DNA of 64,000 nucleotides from Gaertneriomyces semiglobifer (lineage: Eukaryota; Chytridiomycota; Chytridiomycetes; Spizellomycetales; Spizellomycetaceae): contig JAHLKF010000010.1 of the NCBI GenBank assembly GCA_025558075.1, positions 62,001 through 126,000 on the forward strand, in the 5' to 3' direction. Below, piece after piece: positions 31,723-42,600 of the stretch. A program made the position numbers and the translations under genes. Every line of letters starts with the position of its first letter. The stretch's first letter is position 1. Under the pieces are notes generated by a model. It was not told the origin of the DNA. It worked only from the letters and a program-made list of their open reading frames with translations, and searched no databases.

Positions 31723-32542
31723 ATGCCTGTCGTCCTACGTGCCTCCGACAACCAAGAGTTTACAATCGAGAGAGCGGTAGCTGAACGCTCACCCCTACTG
31801 AAAGACATGCTGGAAGATATCGGGGAAGCCGACGAACCCATTCCTCTCCCAAACATCTCAGGCAAGATTCTCGAAAAGGTCATTGAGTACTGCGACCACC
31901 ACAAAGGTGCACTGCTCTGTATTCCTGAGAATGACAAAGGGGCATATAAGCGAGAAAAAGTGGGCGAGATGGATGAGTGGGATGCGACGTTTGTGCAAGT
32001 CAACACAGATCACATATTCGAGATCATCCTTGCCGCGAACTATCTGGATATTCGGCCTCTAGTGCATTTGGGCTGTCGAGTAGTGGCGGAAAAGCTTAAG
32101 CCGCTGGTCAGTTAGTGATTGGTCGCGATACCTAAGCTCCCGCTGGGTTTAACTTTGCAACTTGTAGGCATCAGACGAGCTCCGAAAAGCGTTTGATTTT
32201 AAGAGCGACTACACAGAAGAAGAGGAAGAGCTACTTGAAAGGTCTGAATCGTTTATACAGGGATTGTCTGCCATTCAACCGGCGTTGATGAGAGTCTCAT
32301 ATTCGCGTATAGGGAGTGGGACTTTCCATAAGCCGTCTCTGCACGGGTCTCATTATTGGTTGGCGGCCCGGGCATGTTATCAGGCCACTGCTTCCATCCA
32401 GCAGCGATCACGAAGGACTATCGACTTTGAGTCTTTGTTGCTATTGACAGCGTAAGTCCCGGTGGCACGAAAGGGACTGTAATGGTAAATTCTTTACTTC
32501 CCAAGGAATGAAGCGCTGAGGCTGCGTGAACGACATTATTGA
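31723..32542 (+). CDS. Skp1-like protein with a C-terminal extension
   Basis: Exons 31723-32106, 32168-32451 and 32506-32542 give 234 aa (phases consistent). Residues 1-128 follow Skp1: VVLRASDNQEFTIERAVAERS, SPLLKDMLED, IPLPNISGKILEKVIEYCDH (BTB/POZ fold), then the dimerisation helices (FEIILAANYLDIRPLVHLGC). Exon 2 begins with ASDELRKAFDFKSDYTEEEE, equivalent to the Skp1 TPEEIRKTFNI-NDFTPEEEE segment. Ordinary Skp1 (about 160 aa) ends soon after with an N-x-W motif; here it is replaced by RSESFIQG and about 80 further residues of no known type. Skp1 links Cul1 to F-box proteins in SCF ubiquitin ligases. The altered C-terminus, which in Skp1 contacts the F-box, suggests a specialised paralogue. 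The GTAAGT donor at 32452 supports the last intron; without it the protein would be 223 aa. Confidence 0.85.
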
Positions 32543-33092
32543 GGTTTTCCATGGAGAATCCAGTTCACCCTCATTGCTTTGCTTCACAGTCCTGCCCCCC
32601 TACGATAAGTTCCGGTGCCGTCGATAGAATTCCGCCGGATTCACAAGGTATATTGGACTTGATGTAAAACCGGCAATTTGGGCATGGAGAACAAATCGTG
32701 GACGCCGTTCGGCTATTGCTATGATTGCATTGTAACATGTAGCTACTTTTGTGATACATGACCGCATGGTCCAACATTTGAACTGCATGACGATGTCGCC
32801 ATGTATCGGCGGCAATGCGCTATGCTACCGATCTATCTAGCCCCATCCAAGTGAGTGATATCATCGCTTCTCACCTCCGCGATAAAAAAGTTCAGAGTGT
32901 GCAAGGTCAGTGCAACCGACGTGGACAACGTTGGCGGTGGCTTCATGGTAGTAAGAAGGTCCATCCGTTTTCCCAACTTCGCGGGCAAAAGTTGTGATTG
33001 CACGAGGGCGTGTCTACGAACCATCGCTCTGGTGCCGTTCTTCCAATGCACCGTGTCAAGTGACACCGCAAGCGGCGGCCCACTCTAATGAT
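32543..33092. other. Convergent spacer, no gene recognised
   Basis: Short frames on both strands without recognisable content lie between the Skp1-like stop and the stop of the minus-strand gene at 33093. Confidence 0.4.
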
Positions 33093-34325
33093 TCAGAATC
33101 GTACGTCTCGCCAGCTTTGTGGAAGATCCGATCTATTGCAAAGGGAACGTCGCAAGTACTCCCTGCAATAATTGGGTTTGAAATTTGCGAGACTATCCGC
33201 GTTGTCCTCTACCGGTACAAACGGGTCGCTGACGAGGCTGGCCAGATATGTCTGGTAAGATACACCGAACGACTCCAGGCACGAGGTCAGTTCGGGCAGG
33301 TACGAGGTCACTTCGTCAAACTCTTCTTCTTCAGGGCTCCCGAGAGCTCCAGATTCATATACCCCGTAGTGGTGCACCTGTTCCATATGTCCCCGCCGGC
33401 CCCACAGGCACTCATCCAAGCCGAGGTACATTATTCTGAGACAACGCCAATAAAGTCTCATTGCTAGCTCATAACCCACATATGAAGACAGGGTTTTGGG
33501 TCCTCCATGTTCGGCCCATAGCTTTCCAAGCGAAAAGTGCAGGATACGGTACACGCCATTTGCATCCGCCGACGTGGTCAAGACTAAAGCATCATCCACG
33601 ATTTCCACAATGCCCTTAATATGGGACGTTGTTAAATAAAACATACACGGAAATAACGGTGTGGCGAGCTTATGGAACAGATCAGGACATTGGGCCAAAC
33701 CTTGAATAATGCGCTGCGCTTCAATGTCTTCTTCCTCCACTAGGCCGTCAATTCGGAAATTGCGGGCAAGAAACTCGACTGAACCCAGGTGATCGCCATC
33801 CAACAATTGGCGCACAAGTGCTTTGGAGAAGCGAAATCCGCGCCGGGTCAGCATCTTGACGGTACCCAGTGGATACTGTTTGCGTACCAATCCACGTTCA
33901 ATAACAGCGCTGATGTCCTCAGTATTGATATCCTCAATCCTATTCAATATAATGGAACAAAACTGAGAGGGCGTCGTAGCCAAAAGATCCTCAAGTTGTG
34001 ATGGTATTGCCCGAACGATGTCGGGCCTGTCCAGGAAAACTTCGGCAAAAGGCAAGCAATTCTGGCAGCACAAGCGGTAGAGCCTTTCGGGGGTGAGCAG
34101 CCCCAGGGTCAAGAAAGAATCGAGAAGTTTCTTGCGATATACCACGCATGTCAGCAAGTAGAGGACATCCTCGTCATCCATGACCATATTGAAATAGTAC
34201 TTGGAATATAAAAAGATATCTGCATAGAACCCTTGAAGGAGCGCTTTGAACCCCAAATCACCGTGATGGCCGCCTTCCAAAAGCAGCAGCTTCGTCATGT
34301 ATGGCGTTGTGACTCTTGTAGACAT
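33093..34325 (-). CDS. Solenoid-type hypothetical protein, probably with an out-of-frame F-box-like N-terminus
   Basis: Open frame of 410 aa from ATG 34325. It is made of helical segments spaced like degenerate ankyrin repeats (LLLLEGGHHGDLGFKALLQG; MLTRRGFRFSKALVRQLLDG; GDHLGSVEFLARNF), a layout common in large chytrid-specific protein families. No catalytic motif is seen. Just upstream, an ATG at 34443 opens MEQEPGHPPGQNEK, then KVPPLPVEIIDLI, which looks like the start of an F-box, but it meets a TGA at about 34345. The long frame is open upstream of its ATG (SFEEAYDA) and would join with a 1-2 nt shift. So the gene may be frameshifted (mutation or assembly error), or translation may begin at 34325. 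The convergent neighbour is the Skp1-like gene, the natural partner of F-box proteins; that link is inference. Confidence 0.6.
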   Translation of the reverse strand: MSTRVTTPYMTKLLLLEGGHHGDLGFKALLQGFYADIFLYSKYYFNMVMDDEDVLYLLTCVVYRKKLLDSFLTLGLLTPERLYRLCCQNCLPFAEVFLDRPDIVRAIPSQLEDLLATTPSQFCSIILNRIEDINTEDISAVIERGLVRKQYPLGTVKMLTRRGFRFSKALVRQLLDGDHLGSVEFLARNFRIDGLVEEEDIEAQRIIQGLAQCPDLFHKLATPLFPCMFYLTTSHIKGIVEIVDDALVLTTSADANGVYRILHFSLGKLWAEHGGPKTLSSYVGYELAMRLYWRCLRIMYLGLDECLWGRRGHMEQVHHYGVYESGALGSPEEEEFDEVTSYLPELTSCLESFGVSYQTYLASLVSDPFVPVEDNADSLANFKPNYCREYLRRSLCNRSDLPQSWRDVRF

Positions 34326-34443
34326 GGCATCATAAGCCTCTTCAAATGAGGTCTATAATCTCTACTGGAAGAGGAGGCACCTTGAAGAGCTCGTCGTCGT
34401 CCTTTTCATTTTGACCTGGAGGATGGCCCGGCTCCTGCTCCAT

Positions 34444-34791
34444 CCTTCGCAGATTGTTGTCCTCGAAATACCTCACTGCGCCGGGAAGACGTTATTTCAG
34501 CGAAACAGCACCGAGTGTTCGGCCATGAATGTAATCTGTCCTGTGTGTCAAACTTTATTTTGGCGGTCCAACAACGCGAACATAACTTCACGCCCACAAC
34601 CGCCGCAAGCCGGTCGACCATCGTCCAGGCATGGCGGTGCTTTGTCACAGCTCACCATCTGTAATCCGTTCGAAGCGTGGCCCCAGCAGAGTTGCGGTTG
34701 CGTCTTGCAGTCTTGAAGTTCGATTTGATGGGGTACTCAAAAAGTATTAAAAAGTAAGTAAGGCGCAGCCCAATAAAGACAAAAAAGGAAG
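34444..34791. other. Spacer between F-box-like gene and tRNA-Tyr
   Basis: Overlapping frames on both strands (plus 34527-34716 has a CPVC start; minus 34406-34648) are not convincing. Probably promoter of the minus-strand gene. Confidence 0.35.
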
Positions 34792-34875
34792 TCCGGCCAC
34801 CCAGGATCGAACTGGGGACACCCAGATAGCAGTAGTTGTTACAGTCTGATGCTCTTCCAACTGAGCTATGGCCGG
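34792..34875 (-). tRNA. tRNA-Tyr (GTA) with an 11-nt intron
   Basis: Acceptor CCGGCCA pairs with TGGCCGG, discriminator A; the C1-G72 pair is typical of eukaryotic tRNA-Tyr. Anticodon stem TCAGA/TCTGG. The anticodon loop reads CTGTAA, then an inserted CAACTACTGCT, then A; removing the insert one base 3' of the anticodon leaves a normal 7-nt loop with GTA. T loop TTCGATC. A TTTTTT Pol III stop follows. Confidence 0.93.
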
Positions 34876-35215
34876 TTTGTTGGAACCGTTTTTACTTCCA
34901 AACATGATATTGGCAATACGCTGGTCCCTCGACGGCAGATGGCAAGGTCCTCCGTGGGAAAATCGTGTTTGCCTACACAAGGAACAGGTCCTTTGGAATC
35001 TGAACGATTAGGCACACAGCTTCACTGTTGAAGAAGCGAATCACAAGAATGGACAGCATACTTTGTAAGCAGTCAGGTAGGTTGCTCAACCGGTATATTG
35101 CATTTGCATTAAGATGTCTGCGATAACGCTATTCTACATTAACATTAGAAGCTACTGGGTAAATACTAGTACTAGCTACGAAGAAAGCTGATCTACCCAA
35201 AGTTCTTCATCTACT
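34876..35215. other. Spacer between tRNA-Tyr and subtilisin 3' end
   Basis: AT-rich, no gene seen. It contains the 3' flank of the minus-strand subtilisin gene. Confidence 0.4.
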
Positions 35216-37998
35216 TTAGTATGAGATGGTGATCTCGGGAGAGGTCCACACGTGCCAGTCGGCCTCGACGTTGGGGTTTCCAAAGTGCTTCAAGCCAGCA
35301 ACACGGAAAGTGTACTTGCCAGGAGGGAAGGTGGCAGTGTTCTTAGGGTCATCGAGAGTCACGTCACCGTACCAGTTGAGGCCAGCAACGCCTTCGAATG
35401 AACGAGCCATCTGATCGAGGGTCAAGAAGTGCTTCTCACCCTTGAGGGAGATGGGCTTCTTCTGGCCAGCGGGGATGATGTCAATGATGGTGTCGTGGGT
35501 GGGGAAGGCCCATGCGAGGGTGAGGCGAAGAGGGGTCCTGTTGGTGATCTTGTGGGAGAAAGCAGAGGTCTCGGGCTTACCAGGAGCCCATGCGGCGCCA
35601 GTGAAGGTGGGCTTGTTGATATTCACGGCGTAGGATGCATCATCGGGGTTGTTGACGAGGAGAGCAGGAGCAGACTTGTAGTCACCCTTCATACCGATGT
35701 ACGGAACCAAGACGGGTTGGAGCTTCTCGGTAGGAGTGCAGTCAGAACGCTGGACCTTGGGTTGGATCTGGACCCATCCAGAGTAAATGGGCCAGGTGCC
35801 GTCACCGTTCATGGTGGGGGGAACAATCTTGACCTCAACGGCTGCAGACTCACCCGCGGGGATGGTAACCTCGTTCACGGAGAAGGAAACAGTGGCCTTA
35901 GCATCGGCACCAGAAGACTCGGTGGGCACAATAAGGGGACGGTCGTTGCCCTTCTTGGATGGAGAAGAGGTGATGGCGGCAATGTCGGAAAGAACGTAGG
36001 TGGCGGCGTGGGAGAAGTTGTTCTTGATAGTCAAACGGTTGACGGACTTGTGGTTGGTGGTGTCGTTGAGAGCAAGACGAGACGGGTACACAAGGGTCTT
36101 GGCAGTCACAGTGTCGAAGATGTTGACAAGACCAGCACCCTGGGAAGCAACGGAGGCGAGCTTACCGTTGTTGTCAGCGTTGTTGGAACGAAGGACGGGC
36201 TTGGCGTTGTTCTGGAAGTAGGCCTTGGCAATGTCGGGGTGGACCTTTCCGCGGGCTTCAATGAACAAGGCAGCCTGGCCAGCAACGTACGGGCAGGACA
36301 TGGAAGTGCCAGACATGGAGATGTACCTGCTAGGCATGCCGTTCTTCGTGGCAGAGTAGGGGGAAATGGTGGAGTACACGTTACCACCAATACCGGCAAG
36401 CTCAGGCTTCATGTTGAGGAGACCGTCCATACCGTAAGAGGTGAAGGAAGAGGGTGTCTTGCCAGTAGAGACATCGCTGACTTCAATTTTGTCAGTGAAG
36501 GTGAACTTGTGGGCGGGGTTAGCCTTGACGATGGCCTTGACCTTGGCGGCAGAGGCATCATCGACACCAGCACCAGGAATACCTGCAGCACCGAGAATGT
36601 TGATGGTTCCAGGGGTGTTGGCGTAAACAATGCATCCAACAGCGCCAGCGTTCTTGGCGTTTGTGCAACGAGCGCCAGATCCACAGTCAGCACCGTTCTG
36701 GAACATGACGAACTTGCCCTTGACGTCCTTGGTGAGAGGCTTGCATCCATCGTCGGTGGTGGTTGCCGGGTCCGCGTCGGGGTTGTTGAGCACAATGACA
36801 TTGGTCTCACCGTGGAAGCCGCCGCCGGCACTGGAGGGTGAGTAGGGGTAGTTGTTCTTGTCCTCGTCCATGAAGTTGAAAGCGGCCATCTTGGAGTTAT
36901 CAATGGAAGCAATGGACCAGACGCTCCGGGCAACGGCGGGGGGACCGGTGGTGAACATACCAGCGGAACCGTCGTTACCGGCAGATGCAAGCACGTAAAC
37001 ACCTCTTTGAGCGACCATCTCGGCAGCAAGAGTGGAGATCGAGTCGGGGAAAGGAGCACCACCACCAAGAGACATGTTGATAATGTCCATCTTGTCTTCG
37101 TATGCCTTGAAGATGGCATTGGCAATGACATCGTCACCAGCGGATCCCTCGCAACCAAAGACACGGTAAGCACCGATCTGGGCCTGGGGTGCTACACCGG
37201 TGAACGGGACAACGGGGGTCCACTCGGCACCAGTCATGCCGGTGGCGTTGGCGGCAATGATACCGGCAACGTGAGTACCGTGAGAAGATTCAGAGCAGTT
37301 GTCAATGGGGTCAGCGTCCGGGACGGGCGTGTTGTCGCCAACGTAGTCGTCACCAGCGAAATCGTAACCGGCAACAACCTTGCATCCAGGACCAAAGCAT
37401 CCACCGAGAGCAGGGTGATTGTAGTACACACCAGTGTCAAGAACGGCTACCTTCACACCCTTACCGTAGATACCCAATTCATTCTGAGTCTCAAAGACAC
37501 CAGTCATACCATGTGCTGCATAATCTTGAGGAGAGCGGCCAGGGTTCTTGTCGCCGAAAATGGCGGCAGGCTTGGGACGGGGAACGAGGCGAACGGGACG
37601 GGTGGACTTGACATTAGGCAAGGCCTTGACTCTCTCAATGTCATCCGCGTTTTGGAACTGAACGGTTACACCACTGAAGAACTGGTTGTTGATCTGGTAC
37701 GTAATCTTCGCGCCAAGATCGTTGAGGCTCAGAGTCTCCTCAATCTGACCAGCAGGGAGGAGACCATCTTGAGCTGGATAGAGGAAAACACACAAGACGA
37801 CCTGTTAAGGTGATGGCCTCGGAAACCCAACAAGGAGCCAAAGCACTTACGATCCGCGAACTCAATAACGTAACGGTTGGGGATGAGACTGCCGGCATCG
37901 GCATTTCTCTCCTCCTTGGGGATGGCAGCCGGGGCGGCCTGAACGACGGCGGAGGCCACGAGGACAGCGAGAGCGCTGTGAATGAAAGAGGCCTTCAT
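35216..37998 (-). CDS. Secreted subtilisin-like serine protease (S8) with PA insertion
   Basis: Two exons, 37851-37998 and 35216-37773, give 901 aa (phase-1 intron, GTAAGT donor). MKASFIHSALAVLVASAVVQ is a signal peptide. An I9-type propeptide follows (NRYVIEF, then FFSGVTVQFQNADDIERVKAL). Catalytic residues: Asp about 162 in VAVLDTGV, His about 214 in SSHGTHVAG, oxyanion Asn in ASAGNDG, Ser about 540 in SGTSMSCPYVAG. A PA-like insertion (CTNAKNAGAVGCIVYANTPG) lies between His and Ser. After the catalytic domain comes an Fn3-like region ending in a beta-rich tail. This matches minor extracellular-protease/C5a-peptidase-type subtilases (SUB7-like) of fungi, which digest external protein. Codon use is strongly biased, leaving very long antisense open frames; this suggests high expression. 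Confidence 0.93.
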
Positions 37999-38173
37999 TG
38001 CTTGGTATACCTCAAAGTATGAGCGTTATCTATTCTATAGTCCTCTATGAAATTAATCTATGAAAAAGAAAGAGGAAGGCGCCAGGCCGTTCCCAAGATC
38101 GATGGGGTTGTTGGTGGTGGTGGTGGTACTGCTTGGATGGAAAGTCGAGAGGGAGGACGACCAGGCCGTCCGC

Positions 38174-38180
38174 TTTTATA
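38174..38180 (-). promoter_or_regulatory. TATA box upstream of subtilisin
   Basis: On the minus strand GCGTTATAAAAGCG gives TATAAAA about 175 nt before the ATG at 37998. Confidence 0.55.
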
Positions 38181-39693
38181 ACGCGCAGACGAGAGGATCA
38201 TGGAGGAGGACACAAACAGTAAGCGTGGGCATGGGGTTTCCATGCTACATTCTGGCCCATTCCGAAGGTTCCTCGTTTGCTCCAACATTGTCATCATCAC
38301 ACAAGACGTGATAACGCAACAAAGATCTCTCAATTCAGGGGGAACCGCGTGAATCGCACATCTAGCAAAAATGCCGGCCAAAAGATGTGTCGTGAATGAC
38401 CTTTCACAGACAAGTCGAATCCACGATTTTCGTTGGTGTTTTGTCCGGGGTTGTGCGTGTCGTTGGCCATGGTTGGGCATGGGCCAAGTTGCGCAATCAC
38501 CGACCCATACGCCTGGATCGGATAATTAACTCAGCTTGGGTTATATCACCCATATGATGCGCGGACAATCGGAAGCGGCGGACAAAGATGGTTTAGATAC
38601 CTCCGTACCACCCGAACCAATCCGCCAAGTTTTGCGCCAAAACACCCGAACACACCATTTCGTGGCCAAGATGCGCACAACAAAAAGTTCACCCCAGTCA
38701 TCATTCATCCAGCCAAAGCGGCGCGGAGTTTTAGCAAGCGTCAAATTTATTCTCAGGGAAAAATACCCGTAAGTGTGCGTGCGCACATGTGTCCGTCTGC
38801 GCTCCACAGCATCGGACTTTGGTAGTCTGGTAAGATCTATTCACGTCCCCAAAGTCACCGAGCCCTCCCATAACAGTATCGTAACTTTTGGGCAACACAT
38901 GATAAAGCTCGTATCAAACATAAAATCTGAGCGCAAAAAATTATTTCGGACCGAAGCGCGCGTTTTTGAGAGAGAACGCGCATAAACTGTGCAAATGTGG
39001 CCGGGGATGACCTGATTATCTAACCCCGACAATTGAAATGACACACACACACACACACATGCACGAACGAACGTTCCGCGCACTGGTGGGGTTCGGATTT
39101 TACTAAAAAGTTTCCTTAAGATTTGATATTACCACAGGTTGATGGGTGGATGGTTCACTGATTCATTGTCCGTTATATCCGGTTCTACCAACGCGTTCGA
39201 TCCGGTGTTGAGAGTTTGACTTGCTTGGAAATTTTGGTTGATCTCTTCGGTGTGAGAGATAGGCTCAATTTGTCCCGAACTGTATAATGCGTGTTCCGGA
39301 ACCTAAAGAGAGAGAGAGGGTTTCAGAATGTGGATTCGTAATACTGTTCTTTCTCCATTGTTAGGTTTGTTCGATATTGGGGGGGGATTGAAGAATAGGG
39401 GTTGGGGTGGTCTTCTTGCACACACAAAGCATAGAAACGGTATGTGAGAGAGCAGACACACACTGAGCTTCAAACATCCTAAAAAACAAGTGAGGTTGAG
39501 AAACCGCCGGTCCCAATTCATATATATACATATATTGATCAAAATGGATTTAAATAAGTTCTAAATTCAAGATACTGTATGGGTTTATACAAAACGAAAC
39601 GTGTGTGGGGTGGGGGGTGTACGAATTTGCGAGATATGCGTTCACGGGAGGGTAGATGAAGGGTAGCAGAGTGGAGAGCATATGTTTTAGGTC
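38181..39693. other. Intergenic, promoter of subtilisin and 3' flank of ABC transporter
   Basis: No convincing gene in 1.5 kb. Short frames on both strands (38536-38772, 38541-38807, 38841-39083) are mutual shadows. It contains a CA microsatellite and G-rich tracts near 39380 and 39610. Confidence 0.45.
39041..39059. repeat. (AC)n microsatellite
   Basis: Uninterrupted AC dinucleotide run of about 19 nt. Confidence 0.95.
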
Positions 39694-42600
39694 TTAGAAG
39701 AGTAAGCCGACTTGACGTAGGACGTCTAGTTTCTCGGTTTCATCCACGTTTAGAATCTCATTTTGTTGATGTTGTTGGGGTTGGTGGGTGCGACGACGCG
39801 TTTGGAGTTCTTTGCTCCAAGCTAGGTCGTATAGCACTTTTTGGGCTTCTTGTCCCATTTCGGAGACCATGGATTTGAACCATGCGCGTTGGTGTGGTTG
39901 GTTTGATGCTGGTGCATCATCAGTCGTGTTCGTGGCAGTGGCAGTAGTAGTGTTGGTAGTGGTGGTGAGGGTCGTGCCAGGGGTGGTGGTGAGAGTGTCA
40001 GTGTTCAGGACATCATCGCTATCCAACGGTTTCCTCAACAACTCCCAAGCACTACCCCACTCCACAATGCGTCCATCCTCCATCACAACAATCATATCAT
40101 AATCAATGACAGTATTCAAACGATGGGCGATCGTCAACACCGTCGCGTCCTTAAACATCCCATTCTCACCCCGTATAGCAGTTTGGATCATACTATCGGT
40201 CTTCAGATCCACGCTGGAAGTCGCTTCATCCATGACAATAATCGTGCTTGATCGTAGAATGGCACGGGCGAGACACATCAACTGACGTTCGCCTACTGAG
40301 AAGTTGGATCCATTTTCGGCAACGTCGGTTTCGAGACCGGAGGTGCCTAGTCGGGATTTAAGGTCGACGACTTCAAGGGCGCGGTAGATGTCGGTGTCGG
40401 TATAGGATTCGGAGGGGTCGATGTTGAAACGGACTGTGCCTTTGAAGCAGAAGGGTTCTTGTGGGATGATACTCATGCGGCCGCGGAGGTCGCGGAGGGG
40501 AACGGTGTCGGTGGGGATGGAGTCGATGAGGAGGGAGTTGGGGGGATGGTAAGGGACGAGACGGAAGAGGGCTTGGAGGAAGGAACTTTTCCCTGCACCC
40601 GTGCGTCCTACTATCCCGACTTTTGTCCCGGGGGGAATCGTCAGTTGTAAGTCTTTCAATACACGCGTGTCGGTGAAGGGGTAGGTGAGTGACATCCCTT
40701 GTAAGGAGATGTGACCGGTTTCTGGCCATTTGGGGGAAAGGGGTTGAGAGGTTTCGCGGTGTTGGTATCGTCCAATGTCATCGTGACTTTCTTCTTCTTC
40801 GAGTTCTGTGTACTCCATGACACGTTCAACGCTCACCATCAGGTTCTCGACTTCTGCACTCTGGCGGACACACCATTGAAGGGTTCCAGTCAACTGAATG
40901 GCATAACTCAGTAACAGTCCCACAATACCGGCTTTGAGGCCCAAGGACCCCCGGAGGCCCACACACCCAAACGACAAGATGGTCATGAACACCGCAGAGC
41001 CATAGTCCAGTCGAAACCCAAGCCACCGCGCACAACTCAAAAACGCAAAGAACATGCGCGTGTTGTCGTTCTGCAGGTCCACAAAGATCTTGGTAAACCG
41101 CTGTTCACTGCCAAACGCGCGTACAATACTCAGTCCTTCCAGTGTGGCGGGTACGAATGAATAAACAGGACTCCGAGTGATGGCTTCGATCCGTTTGATC
41201 TGTCGACTCGTTTGGATGTAGCGGTGTCGGAAGAACAGGAATCCGGCAATGATGAACGGCACCAATACCAGGATATACGGAATGATACAAACACTGATGA
41301 TGACAGTGCCAAGGACCATAAACGCACACTGAATGAAATCAAAAAACGTCATGGGAAGCATCTCGTCCACAAGGTTGATATCCTTTGAAAAGCGGTTCAA
41401 AATACGTCCGTGGGGTTCTCTCCAGAAGAACCACATGGGACTCAGAAACACCTTGCCGCACATTTGTCGGAACAAGCTCACCCCGCTCTTCCAACTCACC
41501 CAGAAAAACAACTCGGCACGCGATAAACTGACCACGACCGTCGCCATGACAAGGCCGACGAAGACGTGTGGATAGTAGTCTCGTCGCTTTTCGTCTTCGG
41601 GCTTTTGTGACCAGTACGCGAGCCACCAGTTGGCAACATCCGAAAGCGCTTGACCCATGATCAACATCACGGGCAGAACCGTGAGCGTCAAAGCTTTGGG
41701 TGTGCCGGCTGTCAGGTAATCGTAATAGGTGCGGAGGGAGATCGACCCCGTCGTCATTGTTTCCTTGGTCATTTCTTTGGATGTCGATGCATCATTCGCG
41801 GTGCTCTCGTCTTCATCCGCAACCTTGTCAGCATCCTCTTCTACCACGTCTTCTTGATCTGACTCGGCCTCGTCCTCGACACCTCCTTCCAACCCACCAG
41901 GTCGTCGCCAATACTCTCTCAACACCTTACAGAACTCCGTCTCTCCATTCATAACATCCTCATACTTCCCCACCCCACTACACCTTCCGCCCTCCAATAC
42001 CAACACCTGATCACACTCTCTCACAAACTGCAACTGGTGTGTCACCAACACCACCGCCCGATCCTTCAACGCGCCTCGAATACACTCTGAAAACAGCTGT
42101 CGTCCGACTTTGGTATCGACAGCACTCAGGGGGTCATCGAGGAGCACCAGTGGAGAGTCAGAGTAGACTGCACGCGCAAGGGCAACACGGGCTTTTTGAC
42201 CACCCGATAACGTCACGCCACGCTCACCCACCAAGGTATCCAACCCTTTTGTCCACCGGCTCGCATCGCGGGTCATGGCACATACACTCACGACCCACTC
42301 GAACCGTTTCCTATCATATGCGCGGCCAAAGAGGATGTTGTCTTTGATGGTGCCTGGGAGGATCCATGGCATTTGGGAGGTGTATGCAATGGTGTGGAGG
42401 TGTGGGTGAAGCGTGAGGGATGTCTCGGGCGAAGAGGGGACGAGTTCTCCGAGGATGGAGAGCAGGAGGGACGATTTGCCGGATCCCACTGGTCCACATA
42501 CGCCTAGGACTTGGCCTCTACGAATCGATAGCGTAATGTCATGAAGCACCCGCTTGGAAATCGAGATCGGGACCTCGTCATGGCCAGCCACCACAGTGAC

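Noticed and set aside
35429..36841. 470-aa open frame on the plus strand
   Set aside because: It lies wholly antisense to the subtilisin catalytic domain. Strong codon bias in the real gene keeps the opposite strand open, and the translation is Val/Gly-rich without any motif.
37007..37813. 268-aa open frame on the plus strand
   Set aside because: Antisense shadow of the same subtilisin gene, crossing its exon-intron boundary.
38058..38480. 140-aa minus-strand frame upstream of subtilisin
   Set aside because: It overlaps the subtilisin TATA box and leader; composition is not protein-like.
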